Of a stretch of 64,000 nt of DNA, positions 56,449 through 64,000 are shown in pieces. A model generated the notes under the pieces. That model made no database searches. It worked only from the letters and a program-made list of their open reading frames with translations, and was not told where the DNA came from. This stretch comes from Planctomycetota bacterium (GTDB taxonomy: Bacteria; Planctomycetota; Planctomycetia; Gemmatales; Gemmataceae), in contig VGYC01000004.1 in the NCBI GenBank assembly GCA_016873095.1, positions 1 to 64,000 of the forward strand, in the 5' to 3' direction. Both the position numbers and the translations under genes were made by a program. Positions within the stretch are counted from its first letter, which is position 1. Each line of letters begins with the position of its first letter.

Positions 56449-57483
56449 TCATATGGTTGCCACGCCGAGCGACTTCGCCGTCGCCGTGATCTGTCCCCAG
56501 GTCGTATCATCGAGATCGATGCCATCCCTGGACCGCCGAGCGCGGTTTTGGTTTTCGGGCTCGCCCGGCATGAGGATTTCCGCAGTCGGCGACGTCTTCT
56601 TCGATGTCTTGATGTAGGCTGCGAAGCGTTCGACCTCGGCGTGGAATTCCTCCTCGCTGATGAAGAAGCCAGGCGACAGCAGGATGGTCAGCATGCCGTT
56701 GGTAAGCCGGGTGGCGGCGGGGTTGCTGCAGCCGTTGCCGGTGAGGGCGCCGGCGAGGACGTCGGCGATGATGCTCAGGCCGTAGCCCTTGTGTCCGCCG
56801 AAGGGGAGAATCGCGCCCGGCGGCGGGCCGTAAAACGTCTTGGGATCGTTGATCGGCTTGCCTTCCGAGTCGATGATGCAACCGTCCGGGACGGGCACGC
56901 CCTTGTTGAGGGCCACCTTGATCTTGCCCTCGGCGATGACGGAGGTGGACACGTCCCAGATGATGGGCGGCCCATGGCGGACCGGGATTCCGGCCGCTAC
57001 CGGATTGGCCGACAGGCGCCGCTCGATGCCGCCGACCGGGGCGACCAGGATGCCGACGCCGCTGGTGTTGACGAAGTGCAGCGACAGCATACCGGCCGAC
57101 GCCGCCATCTCCGCCCAGTCGCCGATGCGGCCCAGGTGGGCCGGGTTGCGCAGCGCGATCACGGCCACGCCGGATTTCTTGCACTTGGCGATGCCGAGCT
57201 GCATCGCCCTCTCCCCCATCACCTGCCCGAAGCCGAACTGGCCATCGACGACGGCCATCACGTCATTCTCGTGAACAACCTTGAGCTCCTGGTTGGCCAG
57301 GACCTTGCCCTCCTTGAGCCACTGGATGTAGACGGGCACGCGGATGACGCCGTGGGAATCGTGGCCAACCAGATTGGCTTCGACCAGGTAATGGCCGATG
57401 CGCTCGTTCTCGGGTGGCCGGCACCCCGCGGCGGCGAAAATGTCGGCGACCAGGCGCTTCAGCGGTACGGGGAGGATTTTCAT
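56449..57483 (-). CDS. Malate/L-lactate dehydrogenase family (Ldh) oxidoreductase
   Basis: 344 aa from ATG 57483 (MKILPVPLKRLVADIFAAAG). This is the NAD(P)-dependent Ldh/YlbC/ComC fold, unrelated to classical LDH: ANLVGHDSHGVIRVPVYIQWL (catalytic His), FGFGQVMGERAM, NPAHLGRIGDWAEMAA, VAPVGGIERRLSANPVAAGIP, and LPFGGHKGYGLSIIADVLAGALTG (cofactor-binding). Substrates in the family include sulfolactate, ureidoglycolate, 2,3-diketogulonate and malate, so specificity is open. It lies upstream of the ROK kinase (about 100 bases), possibly one transcription unit. Confidence 0.9.
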   Translation of the reverse strand: MKILPVPLKRLVADIFAAAGCRPPENERIGHYLVEANLVGHDSHGVIRVPVYIQWLKEGKVLANQELKVVHENDVMAVVDGQFGFGQVMGERAMQLGIAKCKKSGVAVIALRNPAHLGRIGDWAEMAASAGMLSLHFVNTSGVGILVAPVGGIERRLSANPVAAGIPVRHGPPIIWDVSTSVIAEGKIKVALNKGVPVPDGCIIDSEGKPINDPKTFYGPPPGAILPFGGHKGYGLSIIADVLAGALTGNGCSNPAATRLTNGMLTILLSPGFFISEEEFHAEVERFAAYIKTSKKTSPTAEILMPGEPENQNRARRSRDGIDLDDTTWGQITATAKSLGVATI

Positions 57484-57640
57484 GGAGCTTTGGCCTCGCG
57501 TGTGTGGTTGCTCTCTGTTGTAGGGCGGCGCGGTGCGGCGGCGAGCGCATCCCATGCACCGGTAGCTCGAGCAACGGCCGCGCTGCCAACCCTGCACATT
57601 CTCCTTGCCAATCCATTCGCCGGATGGGAAACTAACAGGC

Positions 57641-60013
57641 ATGAGAAGAACGATGCCAATAGCTTGCGTGTGCGTGCTGGCCGGGGCGGCGCTTGGCCAG
57701 ACCGGAGTCTCCGTTCCTGGCAAAGGCGCGGCCGACAAGGTGCAGTTCGCCCGCGATATCCAGCCGATCCTGGCGTCGAGCTGCCTCGTCTGCCACGGAC
57801 CGGATGAGAAGATGCGCAAGGCGGGCCTGCGGCTCGACGTCCGCGAGTCGGCCTTGAAGTCGCTCAGGAGCGGCGGCAAGGCCATCGTTCCCGGCGATGC
57901 CAGGTCCAGCGAGTTGCTGACGCGCATCCACTCCGAGGGCAGCGACCGCATGCCCCCCGCCAAGAGCAACATCACGCTAAAGCCCAAGCAGAAGGAACTG
58001 CTCAAGCGCTGGATCGAGGAGGGGGCCGAGTACCAGAAGCACTGGTCGTTTGTCGTCCCGCAACGGCCGGCGATCCCCATCGTCAAGACGAAGGGCTGGG
58101 CCAGGAACGCGCTCGACGACTTCGTGCTATCCCGGCTGGAAGCGGAAGGGTTGAAGCCGTCGCCCGAGGCGGATCGCCATGCCCTGGCCCGGCGCGTGAG
58201 CCTCGACCTGACGGGTCTACCGCCGACCATCGCTGCCGTCGATCGCTTTGTCAACGATCCGAGCCCGGATGCCTACGAGAAGTACGTGGACCGGCTCTTC
58301 GAGTTGCCGGCCTACGGCGAGCACTGGGCCCACAACTGGCTCGATCTGGCCCGCTACGCGGATTCCAACGGCTATGCCACCGACAACCTGCGGACCATCT
58401 GGAAGTATCGCGACTGGGTGATCGACGCCATCAACGCCAACAAGCCGTTTGACCAGTTCACGATCGAGCAGATCGCCGGCGACATGCTGCCGCAGGCGAC
58501 GACGCAGCAGATCCTGGCGACGGCGTTCCACCGCAACACGCTGACCAACGACGAGGGAGGCACCAGCGACGAGGAGTTCCGTGTCGCCGCCGTCGTCGAT
58601 CGCGTCAACACCACCATGCAGGTATGGATGGGCCTCACCATCGGCTGCGCCCAGTGCCACAGCCACAAGTACGACCCGATCAGCCAGGAAGAGTTCTTCC
58701 GTGTCTACGCCATCTTCAATCAGACAGAGGATGCCGACCGTTCGGATAACAGTCCGCTGCTGTCCGCGCCGACTCCCGAGCAGGCGAAGCAGAAAAGCAA
58801 GCTGGACGCCGAGATTGCGGCGCTCGACAAGCAACTGAAGCAGGTGAAGGGCGCCGGTCCGGAAAAGAAGAAGATCACCGACCAGCTCGCCGTCCTGCGC
58901 AAGCAACTGGCCGCCGTGAAGCCGCTAACGACTCCGATCATGCACGAGCTGCCCGACGGCAAGAAGCGCAACACACGCATCCACATTCGCGGCAACTTCC
59001 TCGACGAGGGCAAGCCGGTGACGCCCGGTGTGCCCGCCGTGCTGCATCCACTGGCCGACAAGACGAAGCCCGACCGGCTGGCACTCGCCCGCTGGCTGGT
59101 CGATGCCAGCAACCCGCTCACGGCGCGTGTGACGGTCAATCGCTACTGGGAGCAGGTCTTCGGCAGCGGGCTGGTCGAGACGCCGGAGGACTTCGGCATC
59201 CGCGGCAAGCTACCGACGCATCCGGAGCTACTCGACTGGCTGGCGGTCGAGTTCGTTGCCCAGAAATGGGACGTCAAGAAGCTGCTCCGCATGCTGGTGA
59301 CGTCGGCGACGTACCGGCAATCGTCGCGCATCACGCCCGAGCTGGAACAGCGCGATCCGAGCAACCGCCTGTTTGCCCGCGGTCCACGACATCGCAGCTC
59401 GGCGGAGACCATCCGCGACCAGGCGCTGTTCGTCAGCGGCCTGTTGAGCCCGAAGATGCACGGCCCGCCGGTGCGGCCGCCGTGCCCCAAGCTCGGCCTC
59501 ACTGCTGCCTTCGGCTCGGGCACCGACTGGGAAGACAGCAAGGGCGAGGACAAGTATCGCCGGGCGCTGTACACGCAATGGCGGCGGACCACGCCGTATC
59601 CGTCGATGATCACGTTTGACGCGCCGAGCCGCAATGTCTGCTCGGTGAAACGGCCGCGGACCAACACGCCGCTGCAAGCGTTGACGACCTTGAACGACCC
59701 CGTCTACGTGGAAGCGGCACAGGCGCTAGCGCGGCGCATGGTGAAGGCAGGCGGCGCCACGCCGGAAACTCGGGCGACCTACGGTTTCCGCTTGTGCCTG
59801 TCGCGCCCGCCGCGCGACGCCGAGCTGAAACGGCTCGTCGATCTACAGCGTACGGCCCGCGAGAAGTTCGCCAAGGCGCCGAAGGAAGCCGTGCAGATGG
59901 CGACGGAACCGCTCGGCCCGCTGCCTCCCGGCATGGAACCCGCGGACCTGGCCGCCTGGACCGTTGTCAGCAATGTGCTGCTGAATCTGGATGAGATGTT
60001 TGCGAAGCGATGA
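57641..60013 (+). CDS. PSCyt1-DUF1549-DUF1553 cytochrome-like protein
   Basis: 790 aa from ATG 57641 (MRRTMPIACVCVLAGAALGQ), a short signal peptide; ATG 57605 is a longer option. PSCyt1 with heme site CLVCH (48-52), DUF1549 with DLTGLPPTIAAVDRFVND, YGEHWAHNWLDLARYADSNGY and CAQCHSH (near residue 336), a helical Lys-rich spacer (about 390-425), and DUF1553 with NPLTARVTVNRYWEQVFGSGLV and RPRTNTPLQALTTLNDPVY. Same architecture as the protein at 32354 but clearly diverged. It heads the operon; in place of an immediate DUF1501 partner, two nuclease-fold-like genes come first. Confidence 0.94.
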   Translation: MRRTMPIACVCVLAGAALGQTGVSVPGKGAADKVQFARDIQPILASSCLVCHGPDEKMRKAGLRLDVRESALKSLRSGGKAIVPGDARSSELLTRIHSEGSDRMPPAKSNITLKPKQKELLKRWIEEGAEYQKHWSFVVPQRPAIPIVKTKGWARNALDDFVLSRLEAEGLKPSPEADRHALARRVSLDLTGLPPTIAAVDRFVNDPSPDAYEKYVDRLFELPAYGEHWAHNWLDLARYADSNGYATDNLRTIWKYRDWVIDAINANKPFDQFTIEQIAGDMLPQATTQQILATAFHRNTLTNDEGGTSDEEFRVAAVVDRVNTTMQVWMGLTIGCAQCHSHKYDPISQEEFFRVYAIFNQTEDADRSDNSPLLSAPTPEQAKQKSKLDAEIAALDKQLKQVKGAGPEKKKITDQLAVLRKQLAAVKPLTTPIMHELPDGKKRNTRIHIRGNFLDEGKPVTPGVPAVLHPLADKTKPDRLALARWLVDASNPLTARVTVNRYWEQVFGSGLVETPEDFGIRGKLPTHPELLDWLAVEFVAQKWDVKKLLRMLVTSATYRQSSRITPELEQRDPSNRLFARGPRHRSSAETIRDQALFVSGLLSPKMHGPPVRPPCPKLGLTAAFGSGTDWEDSKGEDKYRRALYTQWRRTTPYPSMITFDAPSRNVCSVKRPRTNTPLQALTTLNDPVYVEAAQALARRMVKAGGATPETRATYGFRLCLSRPPRDAELKRLVDLQRTAREKFAKAPKEAVQMATEPLGPLPPGMEPADLAAWTVVSNVLLNLDEMFAKR

Positions 60014-60023
60014 TGGAGGTGAC

Positions 60024-60809
60024 ATGGCTATCAGTGAGCAACCGATTGCGCCGCCGAATCCGCCAGGAGGCGTGCCGCCGGGAAGTGCGCCCCCAGTCGA
60101 GTTAGATGCCTATTACAACCCCGACGATCCTACAAAGCCTCTGCCTCCCGAGCTCTGGCCTGAGGTCGACCACCTCGTGACGGAGGACGACACGCCCGTG
60201 GACAATATGTACTCGGAAAAGCAAATGCGTTTGTTGACGGAGCCGCTGTATGCGTGCTGGCCAGGCCCCGGGAACGACCGGCCGTTTCTTGTAACCGCCA
60301 ACGTCGGTCTTTTTTATAGCGCGCACGAGCCGGCGATTGTCCCGGATGTCTTGTTGAGCCTGGACGTGAAGCCGCGGGAAAACTTGCTGATCAAGCGTCA
60401 TCGCTCCTACTTTATTTGGGAATTCGGCAAACCGCCCGACGCCATCATCGAGATTGTCTCGAACCGGGTGGGCGATGAGTTCACGCGCAAGGCGGCGGTG
60501 TATGCGACGCTGGGCGCTCCCTATTACATCGTCTGGGACCCGGATAATCTGCTCGACAAGGGCACGCTCAACATCTTTGCCTTGCGTGAAAAGGAATACC
60601 AGCCTCTCGCGGACGGGCGCTTGCCTGTCATCGGTCTTGAACTCGTCGTCTGGCACGGCATCTTCGAAAACGTGGAGGCGGACTGGCTGCGCTGGCGGCT
60701 TCCTGAAGGCAACTTGATCCCCACTGGCGCCGAGCGCGCCGAGCAAGAACGCCAGCGCGCCGACCGCCTGGCCGCCCAGCTTCGCGCCCTTGGAATCGAG
60801 CCGGAGTAG
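60024..60809 (+). CDS. Uma2 family (DUF820) PD-(D/E)XK-like protein
   Basis: 261 aa from ATG 60024 (MAISEQPIAPPNPPGG), with TGGAGGTG just upstream. The N-terminal ~50 residues are Pro-rich. The core of the putative restriction-endonuclease fold shows IVPDVLLSLDV (Asp), PPDAIIEIVSNRVGDEF (Glu followed by I-V-S rather than the usual E-x-K) and AVYATLGAPYYIVWDPDN. The C-terminus ends in a coiled-coil-like ERAEQERQRADRLAAQLRAL. Uma2 genes are massively expanded in planctomycetes and cyanobacteria, with unknown function; association with inactivation or repeats is speculative. Only 10 bases after the PSCyt1 gene and 2 bases before DUF4058. Confidence 0.92.
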   Translation: MAISEQPIAPPNPPGGVPPGSAPPVELDAYYNPDDPTKPLPPELWPEVDHLVTEDDTPVDNMYSEKQMRLLTEPLYACWPGPGNDRPFLVTANVGLFYSAHEPAIVPDVLLSLDVKPRENLLIKRHRSYFIWEFGKPPDAIIEIVSNRVGDEFTRKAAVYATLGAPYYIVWDPDNLLDKGTLNIFALREKEYQPLADGRLPVIGLELVVWHGIFENVEADWLRWRLPEGNLIPTGAERAEQERQRADRLAAQLRALGIEPE

Positions 60810-60811
60810 TC

Positions 60812-61606
60812 ATGCTGTTTCCCGGAATGGACCCGTACCTGGAAGAACCCGTGCTGTGGACCGGCGTCCACACCGCGCTGATTGTCTACATCCGCAATCA
60901 GCTTCAGCCAGTCCTCCGGCCGCGCTACCTGACCGCGATCGAGGAACGCGTGTATGTGGAGGGTCCGGCCAAGGAACGCGTGCCGGATGTCTGGGTCAAG
61001 AAGAAAAAGAAAGCAAAAGGAGCCGTCGCCGTCCTCGAAGCGGATAAGCCGGTCGTCGTTCGGACCCCCGCGCGAGAGCTTCACGAAGCGTATCTGAACA
61101 TCCTTGACCTGCACGACAAGCAACGGCTGGTGACGGTCATCGAAGTCCTGAGCCCCACCAACAAGTATGCCGGACCCGGGCGCGAACTGTATCTGGCCAA
61201 ACAGCGGGAGATTCGCCGCAGCGCGGTCCACCTAGTGGAGATCGATCTGCTGCGGACGGGTCCGCATGTGCTGGCCGTCGCCGAGTGGGCCGCCCGCGCC
61301 CAGCGGCCGTATCACTATCTCGCTTGCGTCAACCGCGGCAGCGGCGAGCGCGACGAGTTCGATCTCTATCCGCGCCGGCTAGCCGAACGGCTGCCGCGGA
61401 TCGGGATTCCGCGCGCAGGGAAGGATCCCGATGTGCCGCTCGACGTGCAAGCCGTCGTCGAGCAGACCTATACCGATGGCTGCTACCAGGACCGCATCGA
61501 CTACAACCAGCCCTGCCGGCCGCCGCTGTCGCCCGAGGAGCAGGCCTGGGCCAACCGCCTGCTCCGCAAGGCCGGCTATCGACCAACCACCAGGAAGCGA
61601 AGATGA
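60812..61606 (+). CDS. DUF4058 family protein
   Basis: 264 aa starting with the family hallmark MLFPGMDPYLEEPVLW. Further conserved elements: RYLTAIEERVYVE, RVPDVWVKKK (PD), RLVTVIEVLSPTNKYAGPGRELYLAKQREI (E-V-L-S-P-x-N-K), VHLVEIDLLRTG and YDQPLPPPLS-like end (YNQPCRPPLSPEE). The PD...EVLSPTNK pattern suggests a PD-(D/E)XK-type fold, like the Uma2 protein before it (inference). No function is known. It shares ATGA with the DUF1501 gene that follows (61603-61606), so the operon is tightly coupled. Confidence 0.92.
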   Translation: MLFPGMDPYLEEPVLWTGVHTALIVYIRNQLQPVLRPRYLTAIEERVYVEGPAKERVPDVWVKKKKKAKGAVAVLEADKPVVVRTPARELHEAYLNILDLHDKQRLVTVIEVLSPTNKYAGPGRELYLAKQREIRRSAVHLVEIDLLRTGPHVLAVAEWAARAQRPYHYLACVNRGSGERDEFDLYPRRLAERLPRIGIPRAGKDPDVPLDVQAVVEQTYTDGCYQDRIDYNQPCRPPLSPEEQAWANRLLRKAGYRPTTRKRR

Positions 61607-63060
61607 ACCATCTCTACTTCAACCACAAACTCCACATCACCCGCCGCCACTTCCTGCGCGATTCGCAAGCCGGCATCGGCGCCGTCGCCTTGTCGCTGCT
61701 GATGAACGACAGTGCGGCGAAAGCCGACGACCGCCCCGCCGCCAATCCACTGGCGCCGCGCCGGCCGCATCATCGGCCACGGGCCAAGAACGTGATCTAC
61801 CTGCACATGGCCGGGTCGCCGCCGCATCTCGATCTCTTCGATTACAAGCCGGAGCTGGTGCGGCGCAACGGGCAGGATTGTCCGCAGGAGTTTCTGCGTG
61901 GCCGACGCTTCGCCTTCACCAGCGGCGTGCCCAAGCTGCTCGGCACGCCGCAGCCGTTCGCCCGCCATGGCGCGAGCGGTGCCTGGGCGTCGGCCGCCGT
62001 GCCGCGCATCGCCGGCATCGCCGACGATCTCGCGTTCATCAAGTCGCTGACCACCGACCAGTTCAACCACGCGCCGGCGGAGCTGCTGCTGTTCACCGGC
62101 TCGCCGCAGTTTGGCCGGCCATCGATGGGCACCTGGGTCACCTACGGCCTCGGCTCCGAAAGCCAGAACCTGCCCGGGTTCATTGTCCTCGTCTCCAGCG
62201 GCACCTTCCCGAGTGCCGGCAACAGTATCTGGAGCAACGGCTTCCTGCCGTCCGTCTATCAGGGCGTGCAGTGCCGCTCGCAAGGCGATCCGGTGCTGTT
62301 CGTCTCCAACCCGCGCGGCATGGACCGCGACATGCGCCGGCTCAGCCTCGACGCCCTGCGCGACCTCAACGAGATGCAAGGTGCCGAGCTGGGAAACCCG
62401 GAGACACAGACGCGCATCGCGCAGTATGAGCTCGCCTTCCGCATGCAGACGGCCGTACCCGAGGTGATGGACATCTCCCGCGAGCCACGCAACGTCCTCG
62501 ACATGTACGGTGCCCAGCCGGGCGGCGCCAGCTTCAACAACAACTGCCTGCTGGCCCGCCGGCTGGTCGAGCAGGGCGTGCGCTTCGTGCAACTGCACGA
62601 CTGGGGCTGGGACTTCCATGGCACGGGACCGGGCGAGGACATCCGCCAGGGGTTGACGAACAAGTGCCGCGGCATGGACCAGGCCGTCGCCGCGCTGATC
62701 CGCGACCTGAAAGCCCGCGGCCTGCTGGATGAGACACTGGTCATCTGGGGCGGCGAGTTTGGCCGGTCGCCGTTCCGCGAGGGCCGCACCGCCGGCAGCC
62801 CGAACCTCGGCCGCGACCATCACCCCTTCTGCTACACGCTGTTCCTGGCCGGCGGCGGCATCCGCCCCGGCGTCAGCCACGGCAACTCCGACGAACTCGG
62901 CTTCGACGTCGCCGAGAACCCGGTCACGCCTCACGACCTCCAGGCCACCATCCTGCACCTGCTCGGCATCGAGCACACCCGGCTCACCTTCCGCTTCCAG
63001 GGCCGCGATTACCGGCTGACGGATGTCTTCGGCAACGTGGTTCGCGAGATCGTCGCGTGA
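61603..63060 (+). CDS. DUF1501 family (sulfatase-like) protein, Tat-exported
   Basis: 485 aa from ATG 61603 (MNHLYFNHKLHITRRHFLRD), with twin-arginine pattern TRRHFLRDSQAGIGAVALSLL. The body includes KNVIYLHMAGSPPHLDLFDYKPEL, LTTDQFNHAPAELL, RRLVEQGVRFVQLHDWGWDFHG, LLDETLVIWGGEFGRSP, RDHHPFCYTLFLAGGG and DLQATILHLLGIEHTRLTF. It belongs to a different DUF1501 branch from the two paralogues at 34806 and 39055 (HDWGWDFHGTG replaces THSDxxVQWDQH). It would act in the periplasm with the PSCyt1 protein at the head of the operon. Confidence 0.94.
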   Translation: MNHLYFNHKLHITRRHFLRDSQAGIGAVALSLLMNDSAAKADDRPAANPLAPRRPHHRPRAKNVIYLHMAGSPPHLDLFDYKPELVRRNGQDCPQEFLRGRRFAFTSGVPKLLGTPQPFARHGASGAWASAAVPRIAGIADDLAFIKSLTTDQFNHAPAELLLFTGSPQFGRPSMGTWVTYGLGSESQNLPGFIVLVSSGTFPSAGNSIWSNGFLPSVYQGVQCRSQGDPVLFVSNPRGMDRDMRRLSLDALRDLNEMQGAELGNPETQTRIAQYELAFRMQTAVPEVMDISREPRNVLDMYGAQPGGASFNNNCLLARRLVEQGVRFVQLHDWGWDFHGTGPGEDIRQGLTNKCRGMDQAVAALIRDLKARGLLDETLVIWGGEFGRSPFREGRTAGSPNLGRDHHPFCYTLFLAGGGIRPGVSHGNSDELGFDVAENPVTPHDLQATILHLLGIEHTRLTFRFQGRDYRLTDVFGNVVREIVA

Positions 63061-63075
63061 CATTCGCAGGTACGC

Positions 63076-63425
63076 CATGCGCACGCAAAGCCGTGAGCAT
63101 GGCACGCGGGCGATCCGTCCAGAATATTCGTCCAGGATTCGTCCAGAAACCGACATATATCCCCTCGGCACATCCCGCTCCGGACGCATTCAGCGAAATC
63201 TGCTGCCGCCCGGCACAGCTGACCTGGCAAAGCCGGCTTCTCATGGTCTAATGGACGTAGGGGCCGGTCTGCGGCAGAGCGACGGCTCACAAACTGCATG
63301 CCACGCGCTTGCGGTTTCGCGCACCGTGTCCCCAGGCGGGCGAGGATCGTCGTTAGTGAGTCGATTTGGTCCGCGCAAGCGCGTGGCGTGCTGGTTTGCC
63401 ATGCTCACGCAAAGCCGTGAGCATG
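63076..63425. repeat. Palindromic repeats CATGCTCACG-CGTGAGCATG and relatives
   Basis: CATGCTCACG (63400-63409) pairs with CGTGAGCATG (63416-63425) around CAAAGC. A copy with one mismatch is at 63076-63101. A separate long-range pair, CCACGCGCTTGCG (about 63301-63313) with CGCAAGCGCGTGG (about 63374-63386), lies between them. Both are planctomycete-type dispersed repeats; 63061-63550 holds no gene that I recognise. Confidence 0.7.
63116..63175 (-). repeat. Dispersed TGGACGAAT repeat, copy C
   Basis: On the minus strand: GGATGTGCCGAGGGGATATA, TGTCGGTTTC, then TGGACGAATCC, TGGACGAATATTC, TGGACG. Matches copies at 3644 and 31501. Inverse orientation to the other two. Confidence 0.85.
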
Positions 63426-63550
63426 GCACGCATGGCACGCGAGTGTTGTCGCAACCGTTCGCGCATTTTCGCTTGGCGAGCCGAGAGCGTCAGCGCAATC
63501 ATTCTCGGTCGCTTACAAGTCGGCCATTTGGCGGGATTCGGCAGGAGACC

Positions 63551-64000
63551 ATGTCCAATGTGATCACGGACTCGTGGAATCGTTTCCTTGACGCGATCCT
63601 TCCTCGCGTTTCCGCCTGGTTATTGTCCCGTACTGCCCCCGCGCGTCAATTCCCGCAAGAGCTGCAGTTCATTCTCGCTCAACCAGAAGTCATGGAGATA
63701 TTCTCGCTTGATCCGGAAGATCATCGCAACAGCGATCCGCACGATCGGTGTCACGGCTACCGAATCCTCGGGCAGCTCACCGTAACATCTTCAGGGCAGC
63801 GTCGCAAAATTGGTCGTTCGCTCGTAGCCGGCAACTGTCGAACTGGCCCGAGCTTCAAGTGCTTCGATCCGCACATGGGCGTCAGGGTGGAGCGAGCCGG
63901 TCAACGAGCGTCGCTAGCGGCGTGCTTCTGGTGCGGAAACGTCGAGGTCATTGGTCCTGCGGCGGATCGCGAAATCTATCCGTTATCAGGCTGGCCCGCA
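63551..64000 (+). CDS. Planctomycete hypothetical protein, incomplete at right edge
   Basis: The frame from ATG 63551 (MSNVITDSWNRFLDAILPRV) is open for 150 codons to the end of the window. Its C-terminal half shows a pattern I recognise from uncharacterised planctomycete proteins: HGYRILGQLTV, then FKCFDPHMGVRVERAGQ and ACFWCGNVEVIG, i.e. a CFxPRHGIR-like segment followed by a CFxC pair that could bind a metal. No signal peptide is evident. The N-terminal 30 residues are less certain, and the start may lie elsewhere. Function unknown. Confidence 0.6.
   Translation, partial: MSNVITDSWNRFLDAILPRVSAWLLSRTAPARQFPQELQFILAQPEVMEIFSLDPEDHRNSDPHDRCHGYRILGQLTVTSSGQRRKIGRSLVAGNCRTGPSFKCFDPHMGVRVERAGQRASLAACFWCGNVEVIGPAADREIYPLSGWPA

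Overview
The window looks like a chromosomal piece of a GC-rich planctomycete, most likely of the Gemmatales/Gemmataceae. The evidence is gene content: two PSCyt1-DUF1549-DUF1553 cytochrome-like proteins, three DUF1501 proteins, a TIGR03067 protein, a cysteine-rich YTV-type surface protein, a PmoA-like (DUF6807) protein, LRR and WD40 secreted proteins, and several families of short palindromic repeats typical of these genomes. This placement is by recognition only; no search was run.

Layout. 1-3425 is a graveyard: the N-terminus of an IS66 transposase running off the left edge, a 5'-truncated phosphotransferase, a sarcosine-oxidase-type gene reduced to three out-of-frame pieces, one intact sugar-lactone oxidase, and a truncated, frameshifted ethanolamine ammonia-lyase small subunit (eutC). 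3426-16015 holds a glycosyltransferase, a YciI protein, a GxxExxY gene bracketed by inverted repeats, a PmoA-like protein, a secreted planctomycete protein, the trpC-tilS overlap pair, a CPBP protease, a DUF47 protein, a double alpha/beta hydrolase, the YTV protein and a rhomboid protease. 16167-32316 has a large LRR protein, a 986-aa FAD/Fe-S oxidoreductase, a 1043-aa di-heme protein resembling hydrazine synthase alpha, an alkaline-phosphatase-superfamily hydrolase, DUF2878, an NTF2-like/WD40 coupled pair and a MOSC protein, with repeat-rich gaps. 32354-40467 carries a PSCyt1/DUF1501 pair, then a GT2 + GT39 pair, then a second DUF1501 paralogue. 40503-49972 has an M24 'pita-bread' protein lacking metal ligands, an MFS transporter, a sialidase, a serpin pseudogene, the glgX-glgC glycogen operon and a TIGR03067 protein. 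50001-57483 has a histidine kinase/sigma-54 activator operon, an acyl-CoA dehydrogenase, a ROK sugar kinase and an Ldh-family dehydrogenase. 57641-63060 is a four-gene operon PSCyt1-Uma2-DUF4058-DUF1501. The window ends in a repeat-rich gap and a partial gene of an undescribed planctomycete family.

Main points of interest: (i) a GxxExxY gene enclosed by inverted copies of the ACCACGGAT word, plus two short gene-less versions of the same element elsewhere in the window, which together look like an autonomous/non-autonomous mobile pair; (ii) two adjacent PD-(D/E)XK-fold-like genes (Uma2, DUF4058) inside a cytochrome/DUF1501 operon; (iii) an exact 71-bp copy of the 3' end of glgC on the far side of a decayed serpin gene; (iv) short word-repeats inserted in frame into a response regulator linker and between the two genes of the two-component operon; (v) a perfect 29-bp inverted-repeat element and a 28-bp inverted repeat built on the 3' end of a gene; (vi) a ~60-bp dispersed repeat based on TGGACGAAT present three times.
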